Below are positions 46,859 to 58,057 of a stretch of DNA of 64,000 nucleotides, piece by piece. Both the position numbers and the translations under genes were made by a program. Under the pieces are notes generated by a model. It had not been told where the DNA came from and did no database searches. It saw nothing but the letters and a program-made list of their open reading frames with translations. Source of the DNA: Methylococcus sp. Mc7 (lineage in GTDB: Bacteria > Pseudomonadota > Gammaproteobacteria > Methylococcales > Methylococcaceae); contig NZ_CP079095.1 in the NCBI RefSeq assembly GCF_019285515.1, positions 124,001-188,000 of the forward strand, given 5' to 3'. The first letter of the stretch is position 1. Each line of letters starts with the position of its first letter.

Positions 46859-47746
46859 ATGATGCCGCTCGACGTTCTCTGCGTCGGCCATGCGTCCTTC
46901 GATCTCGTCTTCACCGTCCCGCACCATCCGGCCGCGGACGAGAAGATCTTCGCCGACGCTCTCCTGGCCTGCGGCGGCGGCCCTGCCGCCAACGCCGCAG
47001 TCACCGTGGCGCGCCTGGGGCTGAAAGCCGGCTTCGCCGGGTACCTGGCCACGGACCTCTACGGCGAGCGCCATCTGGAGGAACTGGCCGAGGCGGGCAT
47101 CGATACCCGATCCGTCGTCCGCGGCACCTCCCCCACTCCGCTCTCCGCCGTCCTGGTCAAACCGGACGGCAGGCGCGCCCTGGTCAACTACAAGGGCGAC
47201 ACCCGGCCACTCCCGCCGCAAGCCTTTCTCGCTCCGGCGACATCAGCCCGATGCATATTGTTCGACGGCCATGAGCCAGAGCTGTCGAAACCGGCCCTGG
47301 CCTGGGGACAGACGCACGGAGCCGCCACCGTCCTGGACGCGGGCTCCCTGCACGCCGGCACCGAATGGCTCATGTTCCGGGTCGGCCACCTCGTCGCCTC
47401 GGAAAAATTCGCCGCGCAATGGCTGGGGGAAGACGATCCGGAACAGGCGCTGACCGCGCTAGCGGAGCGTTCGCCCTGCGTCGTCATCACGCTTGGCGAA
47501 CGCGGCCTGATCTGGCGCCGCGGCGCGGAATCCGGCCGACTGCCGGCTTTTCCGGTCGAAGCGGTGGACACCACCGGCGCCGGGGACGTCTTCCACGGCG
47601 CCTATGCCGCGGGGCTCGCCACCGGCATGGACTGGCCGGAACTACTCCGCTACGCCAGCGCCGCCGGGGCGCTGTGCTGTACGAGGCTGGGAGCACGGCC
47701 AGGCATTCCGTCCCGTGCCGAAGTGGAGCAGGTACTCGCCGGCTAA
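46859..47746 (+). CDS. PfkB-family carbohydrate kinase
   Basis: A 295-residue ribokinase-fold sugar kinase. The N-terminal signature is CGGGPAANAAVTVARLGLKAGFAGYLATD, and the C-terminal one is DTTGAGDVFHGAYAAGLATG with the catalytic aspartate. The substrate (fructose, ribose, adenosine or other) cannot be set. ATG at 46859 or 46862 begins the protein, two bases after bamD, so it is probably cotranscribed. It converges on nadE with a 4-base overlap. Confidence 0.85.
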   Translation: MMPLDVLCVGHASFDLVFTVPHHPAADEKIFADALLACGGGPAANAAVTVARLGLKAGFAGYLATDLYGERHLEELAEAGIDTRSVVRGTSPTPLSAVLVKPDGRRALVNYKGDTRPLPPQAFLAPATSARCILFDGHEPELSKPALAWGQTHGAATVLDAGSLHAGTEWLMFRVGHLVASEKFAAQWLGEDDPEQALTALAERSPCVVITLGERGLIWRRGAESGRLPAFPVEAVDTTGAGDVFHGAYAAGLATGMDWPELLRYASAAGALCCTRLGARPGIPSRAEVEQVLAG

Positions 47747-49362
47747 GGCTCGAAACCGCAGGTGATGGGATAACGCCGTTCGCGGCCGAAGGCGCGGCGG
47801 GTGATCTTGATGCCGGGCGGCGCCTGCCGCCGCTTGTACTCGTTGCGGTCCACCAGCCGGACCACGCGCCGCACCACGTCTTCGGGATAGCCCGCGGCCA
47901 CGATCTCGGCGATCGAACGGTCCTGCTCGACGTAGAGGGCCAGGATCGGATCGAGCACGGCGTAAGGCGGCAGCGAATCCTCGTCCTTCTGGTCCGGCCG
48001 CAATTCGGCGGAGGGGGGCCGCTCGATCACCCTGGGCGGAATGACCGGCGAAATGCCGTTGCGGTACCCGGCCAGCCGATACACCAGCAGTTTGGACACG
48101 TCCTTGAGCGGCGCGAATCCGCCCGCCATGTCGCCGTACAGCGTGGCATAGCCGACGCTCATCTCGCTCTTGTTGCCGGTGGTCAGCAGGATCCGGCCCT
48201 GCTTGTTGGACAGGGCCATCAGGATGACGCCGCGGCAGCGCGCCTGGATGTTTTCTTCCGTGACGTCCGCCGCCGCTCCGGCGAAGGGCCCGGCCAGCAG
48301 TTCCAGAAAACTCCGGAACACCGGCTCGATCGGGATCAGATGCCAGGCCACGCCCAAGGCCTCGGCCTCCCGGCGCGCGTCTTCGACGCTCATGTCCGCG
48401 GTATAGCGCGAGGGCATCAGGACAGCTTCGACCTGATCGGCGCCCAGCGCATCCACCGCCAGGGCCAGGGTCAGGGCCGAATCGATGCCGCCGGAAAGGC
48501 CCAGCACGGCGCCATGGAATCCGTTCTTCCCGACATAGTCGCGGATACCCGTCACCAGCGCCGCGTAAACGCTCTCGACCTCCCCCATCGGCTCGGCGAG
48601 CCTGGCCGGCAACGGACGCACCGCGCCTTCGTCGACGGCGAATCCGACCACCTCCAGCGTTTCGCCGAACTGCGGCGCCCGGTAGGCCACCTCACCCGCG
48701 GCATCCATCACGAACGATGCGCCGTCGAACACCAGCTCGTCCTGCCCGCCCACCAGATTGCCGTACACCAGCGGCACCCCGGCCGCGGCGACGCGCTCGC
48801 GCACCACATGCTCGCGCTCCGCCGTCTTGCCGGCGTGGAAAGGCGAAGCGTTCAGGTTCAGCACCAGCCTGGCCCCCGCCGCCGCGGCCTGTTCGACCGG
48901 GCCGGGAAACCAGACGTCCTCGCAGATGGTCAGGCCCACCGGCACCCCGCGGAGATCGAACACGCAAGGCGCGCAGCCCGGCAGAAAATGCCGTTTCTCG
49001 TCGAATACGCCGTAGTTGGGCAGGGTCTGCTTGCGATAAACCTTGTGGATGCCGCCGTCGCGCAGCACCGCCGCGCTGTTGAAGGGCAAACCGTCGTGGC
49101 GCTCCGGAAAGCCGACGATCACGTCGATCCCGTGCACCTGATCGGCCAGCGCCGTCAGCGCCGTTTCCACGGCGGCCAGGAAGTCGGGGCGCAGGATCAG
49201 ATCGTCGGGGGGGTAACCCGCCAGCGCGAGCTCGGGAAACACCACGGCGTGGGCTCCCAGCTCGTCACGCGCACGAACCGAAGCGGCGAGCACCCGGTCG
49301 GCGTTTCCCTCGACGTCGCCGACGAGGAAATCGAGCTGGGCGATGGCGATACGCAAACTCAC
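47743..49362 (-). CDS. nadE: Glutamine-dependent NAD synthetase
   Basis: A 539-residue two-domain enzyme. The N-terminal nitrilase-type glutaminase has Glu (VFPELALAGYPPDD), Lys (YRKQTLPNYGVFDE) and Cys (GLTICEDVWFPGP); ammonia passes to the C-terminal synthetase, which amidates deamido-NAD and has the P-loop LGLSGGIDSALTLALAVD. The preferred start is GTG at 49362, giving SLRIAIAQLDFLVGDVEGN; an ATG at 49383 adds seven residues and cannot be excluded. Confidence 0.92.
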   Translation of the reverse strand: MSLRIAIAQLDFLVGDVEGNADRVLAASVRARDELGAHAVVFPELALAGYPPDDLILRPDFLAAVETALTALADQVHGIDVIVGFPERHDGLPFNSAAVLRDGGIHKVYRKQTLPNYGVFDEKRHFLPGCAPCVFDLRGVPVGLTICEDVWFPGPVEQAAAAGARLVLNLNASPFHAGKTAEREHVVRERVAAAGVPLVYGNLVGGQDELVFDGASFVMDAAGEVAYRAPQFGETLEVVGFAVDEGAVRPLPARLAEPMGEVESVYAALVTGIRDYVGKNGFHGAVLGLSGGIDSALTLALAVDALGADQVEAVLMPSRYTADMSVEDARREAEALGVAWHLIPIEPVFRSFLELLAGPFAGAAADVTEENIQARCRGVILMALSNKQGRILLTTGNKSEMSVGYATLYGDMAGGFAPLKDVSKLLVYRLAGYRNGISPVIPPRVIERPPSAELRPDQKDEDSLPPYAVLDPILALYVEQDRSIAEIVAAGYPEDVVRRVVRLVDRNEYKRRQAPPGIKITRRAFGRERRYPITCGFEP

Positions 49363-49402
49363 GGCTGTCCCGCCGATCCGCACGAGTCGAACCCTAACCC
49401 CA

Positions 49403-51292
49403 TTATTGGGCCTTGCGTGGAGAAACCAGGCCGAGACCTGTAGCCCAGCCCAAAGCTCCGGATTGCTCCCACAGCCGCCGGCAGTCCTCGCGGTAATACC
49501 AGGCGGCGTCTTTACCGCCCAAGCTCACATAGTCTTCGTGGAGCTTGGGTTTGCGTGGTTTTTCCGCCACCAGCATTCTCAGCATTTCCGGATAGGACGC
49601 ATGCAGCGACCTGAGCTCCGCCTCCGCATCGTCGATCCGCCCGCTTTGATACAAGGCGAGAATACGATTCAGCCCCAGGGCAGGAAAGTCGTTGGGGTAG
49701 CGGTCCGAAAGCGCCACGGCTTTCTCGGGCATTCCCAGTTCGAGGTAGGCGCGCCCCAGGTTCTCACGGAAACCGTGGTTGTCATGCGGATTGAGCGTGC
49801 CGACCATCCACTCCATCAACGCCACGGCTTCTTCGCGCCGGCCTTCGGCCAGATGGTCGAGGATGCGGGTCGCCAGCAGGCGGAGCGCCGGACGGTTTTC
49901 CGGAAATCCCCACTCCAGCTTGAAACCTTCCGCCCGGTTCGTCGCCAGTACCAGGCGCAATAACTCGACGGCACGATTCAGCAAGCGCTCCCGCAGGCGG
50001 GTGTGCATCTCCTCGTGTAGGTACTCCAGTTCGCCCAGGGCCATGACCAGATCATCGAGCACGTCGAAGTCTTGCCAGGCCAGAGGGTTACGTTCCAGCC
50101 AAGCGAGCCAGGACAGATCCTCCCATACCTCGGAGACGTCCGGCTCTGCCAGAGCCGACATCGGTTTCGCGGCAGGGAAAAGCCGTCCCCACTGCTGTCC
50201 GATTTTCCGCAGCCCGGCGTCTTCGACCAGCGGGCCGGCCGAGTCACCCTCCGGCTCCAGTTGGTAATGGCATTCGAGCGGAGGCAGCTCCGCCACCAGT
50301 TTGAACATAGTCCCCAGCCACGGCGCGCCCGCCGCGAACGCCTCCTGGGTGGCGCTCTCGACATCGCCGACCACGCCGCGCAGCCAGCCGGTCAAACCGC
50401 TGTGGTCCCGACTGCGATCACGCTCCATTCGGGCCAGCCAGAAACGCGCACGCTCCCTGGCCTGTTCCAGATCGCCGCTGAACATCAGCAGCGTGATCTC
50501 GAGCTGCGCCAGCGCCGGATTGTCGGGATCGAAGCGCTGGGCCTCCCGGAACAGATGCCAGGCGCCGGCCTGATCCCCCCGGTCGAACAGACCGAGGATG
50601 CGCCGGTGGAGGGCCGCGCTGCGCAAAGTGCGGTTCGACGAAGTGAGCACTTTGTCGATCAGCCGTTCCTTCTTGCGGGGATTGCCCAATTCGAGGTAGC
50701 AGTCGTTGAGCAGATCGAATGCCCTCTCCGCACGTTCATCCAGCGCCTCGACCTTGTCGAACAGCGGCTCCAGGAGCCGCACGGCCCGCTTGTGGCGCCC
50801 CTCTTCGATCCAGTCCTGCGCGACGAAGGCCAGCTCTTCCTTGGACATGTAGTCAAACGGCAGATTCGGGAACGCCTTCTCCGGGAGCGTATCCAGAACG
50901 TAGCGCAGCAAACTGAGGTGTTCGAATTGCGCCTCCAGGGCCGGAGCAATCGGTCCGCAACACTGCTTGTACTTGCGGCCCGAGCCGCAAATGCAGGGCT
51001 GGTTACGCTCGGGCTTGGGCAGGGGGCACGGCCGGAAATGGTTGTCCGGCCGGGGCGTGCGGTTCCAGATGATACGGCCCAGCATCGCCGCCATCGACCG
51101 CGTCGCCTCGACCGCTCCCATCCGCTCCGAGAATTTCGGAAAGAAATCGCCCAGCGCCAAAAACCGCGCGAACCAGTCCTGGAAGCCGTCGGGATCATCC
51201 GTCGCGATAGCGTTGCGTACGGCCAGACCGATCACGAACTCAAATTGCTCGGCGTCTTCCACGCCCACTGTGCCCAAGTTGTCGCTCGCCAC
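49403..51292 (-). CDS. SEC-C motif and TPR-like helical protein, unknown function
   Basis: A 629-residue protein. The SEC-C zinc motif is NQPCICGSGRKYKQCCG, with C100, C102, C111 and C112, as at the C-terminus of SecA. The rest is helical with several TPR-like pairs (ERAFDLLNDCYLELGNPRKKERLIDKVL, FRENLGRAYLELGMPEKAVALSDRYP). SEC-C proteins of this architecture are uncharacterised; the motif suggests protein or nucleic-acid contact. The GTG start lies three bases after the sucD stop, so it is likely part of the sucCD transcript. Confidence 0.75.
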   Translation of the reverse strand: MASDNLGTVGVEDAEQFEFVIGLAVRNAIATDDPDGFQDWFARFLALGDFFPKFSERMGAVEATRSMAAMLGRIIWNRTPRPDNHFRPCPLPKPERNQPCICGSGRKYKQCCGPIAPALEAQFEHLSLLRYVLDTLPEKAFPNLPFDYMSKEELAFVAQDWIEEGRHKRAVRLLEPLFDKVEALDERAERAFDLLNDCYLELGNPRKKERLIDKVLTSSNRTLRSAALHRRILGLFDRGDQAGAWHLFREAQRFDPDNPALAQLEITLLMFSGDLEQARERARFWLARMERDRSRDHSGLTGWLRGVVGDVESATQEAFAAGAPWLGTMFKLVAELPPLECHYQLEPEGDSAGPLVEDAGLRKIGQQWGRLFPAAKPMSALAEPDVSEVWEDLSWLAWLERNPLAWQDFDVLDDLVMALGELEYLHEEMHTRLRERLLNRAVELLRLVLATNRAEGFKLEWGFPENRPALRLLATRILDHLAEGRREEAVALMEWMVGTLNPHDNHGFRENLGRAYLELGMPEKAVALSDRYPNDFPALGLNRILALYQSGRIDDAEAELRSLHASYPEMLRMLVAEKPRKPKLHEDYVSLGGKDAAWYYREDCRRLWEQSGALGWATGLGLVSPRKAQ

Positions 51293-51295
51293 GTG

Positions 51296-52170
51296 TCAAC
51301 GTTCCGTTTTCAGGATGTCCAGCATGCGCCGTCCCATGTCGGACAGCGAATCGACCATTTCGACGCCCGCCCGGCGCATCGCCTCCACCTTGCCGGCTCC
51401 GGTCCCCATGCCGCCGGTGATGATGGCGCCGGCATGGCCCATGCGTTTTCCGGGTGGAGCGGTCAGCCCGGCGATGTAGCCGACCACCGGCTTGCTGACG
51501 CGGGCGTGGATGAACTCGGCCGCCTCTTCCTCGGCGCTGCCGCCGATCTCGCCCACCATGATGATGCCGGCGGTGTACGGGTCCTCCTCGAACATGCCGA
51601 GCACCTCGATGAAATCCAGCCCCTTGATCGGATCGCCGCCGATGCCGACGCAGGTGCTCTGGCCCAGGCCGGCCCGGGTGGTCTGGTAGACCGCCTCGTA
51701 GGTCAGGGTGCCGGAGCGCGAGACGATGCCGATGCTGCCCTTGCGGTGGATGAAACCGGGCATGATGCCGATCTTGCACTCGTCGGGGGTGATGACGCCC
51801 GGACAGTTCGGGCCGATCAGCACCGCGCCGTAGGAAGCCAGGGCCGCCTTGACCTTGAGCATGTGCAGCACGGGAATGCCTTCGGTGATGCACACGATCA
51901 CCGAAATCCCGGCCTCGGCGGCTTCGAGGATGGCATCCGCCGCGAACGGCGGCGGGACGTAGATCATGCTGGCGTTCGCGCCGGTGGCATCGACCGCTTC
52001 GCGCACCGTGTTGAACACCGGCAGGTCCAGATGCAGGCTGCCCCCCTTGCCGGGAGTGACGCCGCCCACCAGTTGCGTGCCGTAGTCCAGGCACTGCCGG
52101 GAATGGAAGGTCGCCTGCTTGCCGGTGAAGCCCTGGCAGATGACACGGGTGTCCTTGCCGATCAGGATGC

Positions 52171-52174
<4 letters not shown>
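51296..52174 (-). CDS. sucD: Succinyl-CoA synthetase alpha subunit
   Basis: A 292-residue ADP-forming CoA ligase alpha subunit. [23 protein letters not shown] is the CoA-binding Rossmann start, IGPNCPGVI follows, and the phosphorylated histidine is in [11 protein letters not shown]. It acts in the TCA cycle with SucC. Malate-CoA ligase (MtkB) of the serine cycle is related; the beta-subunit sequence favours the succinate enzyme but a mixed role cannot be ruled out. It overlaps sucC by four bases. Confidence 0.92.
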
Positions 52175-53331
<1,157 letters not shown>

Positions 53332-53460
53332 GTATCGACCTGAAAAAAACACACGAGCGGGATCACGACGCAAACGCCGGCCCCGCGAGAAAAGCCCGGT
53401 GGCGTGTCTGCGCCGCCGGCTGCGAGAAACGGAAGGGCTCCGGCCGGCGGAGCCTCCGAT

Positions 53461-53922
53461 CTAACCCTGATACTTGGCCAGTCCCTTGAAGCGTTCGAGC
53501 GCCTCCTTGACCTTCTGCACCGTATCGCCCTCCAGCTCGGCGTTCTTGTAGACGCGGTCCAGCAGGCCTTCCGCCACCAGCGCTTCCTTGATCCATTTCT
53601 TGGCGAAGCGGTAATTGGTGGGAACCGCGGCGATTTCACCCGTGGCCGGATCGCGCAGCGCCACCGCCTTTTCTTCACCTTCGGCCGCCTCCTCCTCCGT
53701 GGCCGGCGCCTTCTCCCCGACTGCGGCAGCTACGGCGGGTTCTTCGGCTGCCGGCTCGACCACCGCCTCGGCCGGCGTTTCCGCAGGCTTCGCCGCGGTC
53801 ACCTCCGGTGCGCAGGCCAAGTGTGTTTCGCCGGTCGACACCGGCCGGGATACGGTCTTGAAGACCTCGTAAAGCACATAACCGACAAAAACCACGGTGA
53901 AGACAAACAGAAGCTCGGTCAT
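53461..53922 (-). CDS. Small membrane-anchored Ala/Glu-rich protein, unknown function
   Basis: A 153-residue protein I do not recognise. An N-terminal membrane anchor (MTELLFVFTVVFVGYVLYEVF) is followed by a Pro/Ala/Glu-rich linker (about residues 35-95) and a C-terminal helical domain (VPTNYRFAKKWIKEALVAEGLLDRVY...VKEALERFKGLAKYQG). AGGAG precedes the ATG at 53922; an upstream in-frame Met (53955) is less likely. It lies between msbA (upstream, 70 bases) and sucC (downstream, 129 bases) on the same strand. Linker plus folded tail suggests a tethered adaptor. Confidence 0.7.
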   Translation of the reverse strand: MTELLFVFTVVFVGYVLYEVFKTVSRPVSTGETHLACAPEVTAAKPAETPAEAVVEPAAEEPAVAAAVGEKAPATEEEAAEGEEKAVALRDPATGEIAAVPTNYRFAKKWIKEALVAEGLLDRVYKNAELEGDTVQKVKEALERFKGLAKYQG

Positions 53923-53992
53923 CACGCCACTCCTCGATATGCTTGGCGGGGTCAATCCCCGTTCTTGTCACACGCCGGTCAGCCCGGCCCTG

Positions 53993-55798
53993 TTATCGGC
54001 TGACAGCTTGCACCGCCACCGCTTCCGGCACGCTCGAATAGCCGAATTGCATCGCGTAGAGATCGGCATAACCGCCCCGTGCCGCCATGAGCTGGGCATG
54101 GGTGCCGCACTCGATGATACGCCCACCGCGCATCACGCAAATCTGGTCCGCATTCTGGATGGTGGAAAGCCGGTGCGCGATCACCAGCGTCGTCCGGTTC
54201 CGCATCAGGGCTTCCAGCGCCTGTTGCACGTAGCGCTCGGATTCGGCGTCCAGTGCCGAGGTCGCCTCGTCCAGGATCAGAATAGGGGCATTTTTAAGCA
54301 AGGCCCGCGCAATGGCAATACGCTGGCGCTGACCGCCCGACAGAACGATGCCCTGCTGGCCCACGAAGGTATCGAATCCCTGCGGCAATGCCGCGATGAA
54401 ATCCAGCGCATTCGCCGCCCGCGCGGCCTCGCGCACGGCATCGAGGCCCACACTGTCCAGGCAGCCGTAGGCGATGTTGCTGGCCACGGTATCGTTGAAC
54501 AGCGTCACTTCCTGGCCGACATAGGCGATCTGCCGGCGCAGGCTCTCCAGCGTCAGTTCGCGGACGTCATGCCCGTCGATCAGGATTTCTCCGGCGGTCG
54601 CTTCGTAAAGGCGCGGCAGGAGGCGCACCAGCGACGTCTTCCCGCTGCCCGACTGGCCCACCAGGGCCACGGTTTTGCCGGCCGGGATGACGAGCGAGAC
54701 GTCGTCGACCGCGGCGCCGTGGCGGTCGTCGTACACCAGGCTGACGTGCCGGTACTCGATCGAACCACGGGCGCGCTTCAGCCTGATCCGTCCGGTGTCG
54801 CGCTCCCTCGGCATGTCGAGCATGGCGAAGATGCTGTCCCCGGCGGCGATGCCGCGCTGCATGACCGAGACCACCTGGCTGAGCCGGCGGATCGGGCTCA
54901 GCATCATCGCCATCGCGGCGATGAACGCCATGAGGCTGCCCGGCGTGATGGTCTGCCGCACGGAATCGAGCGAAACCACGTAGAGGATTCCCGCCACGCC
55001 GGCGACGCTGATGAGATGGATCACCCCTCCTCCCAGGGCATCGGTGGCGATCAGCTTCATCTGCCGCTTCTGGTTGCGGTCGTTCTCCCTGGCGAATTTG
55101 GCGGCCTCGTAGGCCTTGCCGTTGAATACCTTGACGATGCGCTGGGCATCGATGACCTCCTGGGTCACGTGGCTCACCTTGCCCATGGATTCCTGGATGC
55201 GCATGCTCAGGCGGCGGAACCGCTTGCTGACGAAGCGGACGCTCAGCCCCAGCACCGGCCCCATCACCAGGAAGACCAGGGACAGCACCAGGTTCTGGTA
55301 GACCATCAGCGCCATCAGGCCGATGATGGTGAAGCCTTCGCGGATGCAGGTGATGATGCCCTGCTGGAGCGAGGCCGAGACCTGCTCGGTGTTGTAGAGC
55401 AGCTTGGACAGGAGCTGGCCGGCCGAGGCGTTGTCGTAGAAGGTACAGGGCAGATTCAGCAACTGGTCGAAGATGTCCCGGCGCAGATCGGCGATCACGC
55501 GCCGCCCGACCGAGCCGGAGCAGTATTCGGCCAGGAAACCGGCGATGCCGCGCAGGACCGAGAGGCCGATCAGCATCAGGGACACATGGCGCAGCACCGT
55601 CGGATCGTTGTCGATGAAGCTGCCGTCGATCAGTGGCTGGATCAGCTTGGCGAAAAATGGCGTGATGGCGGCATAGGCGATCATCGCCAGCACGGCGACG
55701 AAGAACGACTTCCAATACGGAAATCCATAGCGGAGCAGGCGGCGGTAGATGGCCAGTCCGCTCGACAGCGGCTTGGACTCCGTAGCTGAATGTTTCAT
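53993..55798 (-). CDS. msbA: Lipid A export ATP-binding/permease MsbA
   Basis: A 601-residue half-transporter ABC exporter that flips lipid A core across the inner membrane. Six membrane helices fill the first 320 residues. Walker A is ALVGQSGSGKTSLVRLL, the signature is LSGGQRQRIAIARALL, and Walker B is ILILDEATSALDAESE. The MKHSATESK ATG at 55798 starts the protein; the frame to 55924 is unsupported. lpxK, the usual partner, is not next to it. Confidence 0.9.
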   Translation of the reverse strand: MKHSATESKPLSSGLAIYRRLLRYGFPYWKSFFVAVLAMIAYAAITPFFAKLIQPLIDGSFIDNDPTVLRHVSLMLIGLSVLRGIAGFLAEYCSGSVGRRVIADLRRDIFDQLLNLPCTFYDNASAGQLLSKLLYNTEQVSASLQQGIITCIREGFTIIGLMALMVYQNLVLSLVFLVMGPVLGLSVRFVSKRFRRLSMRIQESMGKVSHVTQEVIDAQRIVKVFNGKAYEAAKFARENDRNQKRQMKLIATDALGGGVIHLISVAGVAGILYVVSLDSVRQTITPGSLMAFIAAMAMMLSPIRRLSQVVSVMQRGIAAGDSIFAMLDMPRERDTGRIRLKRARGSIEYRHVSLVYDDRHGAAVDDVSLVIPAGKTVALVGQSGSGKTSLVRLLPRLYEATAGEILIDGHDVRELTLESLRRQIAYVGQEVTLFNDTVASNIAYGCLDSVGLDAVREAARAANALDFIAALPQGFDTFVGQQGIVLSGGQRQRIAIARALLKNAPILILDEATSALDAESERYVQQALEALMRNRTTLVIAHRLSTIQNADQICVMRGGRIIECGTHAQLMAARGGYADLYAMQFGYSSVPEAVAVQAVSR

Positions 55799-56005
55799 GC
55801 GAAATAAGGTGGGGAAATCTCGAAATGCCTGGCGGCCATCGTTACAATGATGCCCAACCCACGGTGCAGTTACAACGCCGACAAGCACATACGTCGTTTC
55901 GACCGCCGTTCCCGCCCCTGGCAAACCGCGGTTTTCACCCTGCCGCCGGCATCCCCCGCGCCTGGCTCATGCCCGATGCGTTCACCGGCGCCCGCTGAAC
56001 CGGAC

Positions 56006-58057
56006 ATGCGCGCCCACAGACATCTTGCCTATCGCCCCGACATCGACGGTTTGCGCGCGATCGCCATCCTGGCCGTCATCGTGTTTCACGCCTATCCGCG
56101 TTCGCTGCCGGGCGGCTTCGTCGGCGTCGACGTGTTCTTCGTCATTTCCGGCTACCTGATCGGCGGCATCATCTTCAGGAACCTCGGTGCCGGCAGTTTC
56201 AGCCTGGCAGATTTCTATGCGCGCCGGGCCCGGCGCATCTTCCCCGCGCTGATCACCGTGCTGCTGGGCGGCCTGGCGTTCGGCTGGTTCGCGCTGCTGG
56301 CCGACGAATACCGTGCGCTGGGAAAACACATCGCCGCCGGCGCCGGCTTCGTTTCCAACTTGGTACTGTGGCGCGAATCGGGCTATTTCGACACGGCGGC
56401 CGAATTCAAGCCCCTGCTGCACCTGTGGTCGCTGGGCATCGAAGAACAGTTTTACCTGCTCTATCCCCTGCTCATGGCGCTGATATGGCGCCTCCGGGCC
56501 AATCCGGCGCACGCCCTGCTCGCGCTCGCCGCCCTGTCCTTCGGCGGCAACCTGTACCTGGTCCATAGCGACGCAGTCTCCGCCTTCTTCCTGCCCTTCA
56601 CCCGCTTCTGGGAACTGTTGGGCGGCAGCGCCCTGGCCTACGTCCATTTCCGGCGAGCCACGGCCAAACCTTCGACGAGCACGCGCCACGAGTTGCAGGC
56701 CGGCGCCGGGATGCTGCTGATCGCCGCGGCGATCCTCGTTCTGGACAAGGACAAGGATTTCCCCGGCGCCTGGGCGCTGCTACCCACGCTGGGCGCCCTG
56801 CTGCTGATCGGCGCCGGCCAGGGCACCTGGATCAACCGCCGGCTGCTCGCCAGCCGTCCGATGGTCTTCATCGGGGTGATCAGCTACCCCCTCTATCTCT
56901 GGCATTGGCTGCTGCTGTCGTTCGGGCTGATTCTCCGCTCGGGCGAACCGCTGCATCATCGTGCCGCGCTCCTCATCGCCGCCGCCTTCCTGCTGGCCTG
57001 GCTGACCTTTCGCTACGTCGAGCGCCCGTTGCGTTTCGGGGCTCCGGCGTTTCAACGGCTCAAACTGGCCTCGCTGTGGAGCCTGCTTGCCTGCGCCGGC
57101 CTGCTGGGCTTTGCCGTTTTCCGGCTCGACGGCCTGCCGGAACGCCCCGCGCTCGCCGACGTCCGCCTGAAGATCGACCGGGACCTCCCACGCCTGGCCG
57201 CGGAGGGCTACCGCGGCAGCGGCATCGCCAAGGCGCTTTTCCAGGGCGAGTTCAAGCCGGGTGACGACTTCTTCCAGCTCGGCGACTTGCCCAAGGACCA
57301 GCCGATCACCGCGGTGATCGGCGATTCCCACGGCAACATGCTCTACCAGGGACTGGCGACCGCGGCGGCGCGGCCGGAAACCGTCGTCAACCTCGGGCGC
57401 GGGAGCTGCCTGCCCTTCGTCGGGCTGGACACGGTCAAGAAAAATGGCAGGAGCGCCGGCTGCCAGCCTTTCGTCGGCAACGTGGTCGACTTCATCGCAC
57501 AGACGCCGGAGATCACCACGGTGGTCATCGCGGCGTTCTACAAGCAGTACCTGGACGGCGGGGTGACGCTGCGAAGCACGCAGGGCGGCGGTGCCGCATC
57601 CGGTTCGGCTCCGCTCACCGCAAGCGCCGCCGAGCTGTTCCGTACCGGCCTCTCGGACACCCTGGAGCGCCTGGTGCGGGCGAACAAGCAGGTCGTCCTC
57701 AGCCTGGACAACCCGGACATGGACCGAACCGTCATGACCGCCTGCTATTCGCTGCTGCGCCCGCTGCTTCCCCGGAGCCCGGACACCGGCTGCCAGATGC
57801 CGCGGGCCGGCCACGAACGTGACCAGGCCCTCGCACGCGGTCTGATCGAAGCAGCCGCGGCCCGCTTTCCGGACAGTGTCCGGGTGTTCGACCCGGCGGC
57901 GGTCTTGTGCGACGCGCAATACTGCTACGCCTATCACAAAGACGACCTGATCTACCAGTTCGACGGCAACCATCTCACGGTGAAGGGTGCCGTACTGGTG
58001 GCGGAGCGGCTCTTCGCCCGCCCCGACGGCGTCCGAACCTTCGCCCACGCGCCCTGA
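56006..58057 (+). CDS. OafA/YrhL-type membrane acyltransferase with SGNH domain
   Basis: A 683-residue O-acyltransferase. The N-terminal acyltransferase-3 domain (about residues 10-360) has RPDIDGLRAIAILAVIVFHAYP with the catalytic His, GFVGVDVFFVISGYLI, and LHLWSLGIEEQFYLLYPL; about ten helices. The C-terminal SGNH hydrolase-like domain has AVIGDSHGN and the Asp/His pair DGNHLT. Such proteins acetylate surface polysaccharide or LPS sugars. ATG at 56006 is chosen for the conserved HLAYRPDIDG start; ATG at 55976 is an alternative. It is coupled (TGATG) to the next gene. Confidence 0.87.
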   Translation: MRAHRHLAYRPDIDGLRAIAILAVIVFHAYPRSLPGGFVGVDVFFVISGYLIGGIIFRNLGAGSFSLADFYARRARRIFPALITVLLGGLAFGWFALLADEYRALGKHIAAGAGFVSNLVLWRESGYFDTAAEFKPLLHLWSLGIEEQFYLLYPLLMALIWRLRANPAHALLALAALSFGGNLYLVHSDAVSAFFLPFTRFWELLGGSALAYVHFRRATAKPSTSTRHELQAGAGMLLIAAAILVLDKDKDFPGAWALLPTLGALLLIGAGQGTWINRRLLASRPMVFIGVISYPLYLWHWLLLSFGLILRSGEPLHHRAALLIAAAFLLAWLTFRYVERPLRFGAPAFQRLKLASLWSLLACAGLLGFAVFRLDGLPERPALADVRLKIDRDLPRLAAEGYRGSGIAKALFQGEFKPGDDFFQLGDLPKDQPITAVIGDSHGNMLYQGLATAAARPETVVNLGRGSCLPFVGLDTVKKNGRSAGCQPFVGNVVDFIAQTPEITTVVIAAFYKQYLDGGVTLRSTQGGGAASGSAPLTASAAELFRTGLSDTLERLVRANKQVVLSLDNPDMDRTVMTACYSLLRPLLPRSPDTGCQMPRAGHERDQALARGLIEAAAARFPDSVRVFDPAAVLCDAQYCYAYHKDDLIYQFDGNHLTVKGAVLVAERLFARPDGVRTFAHAP

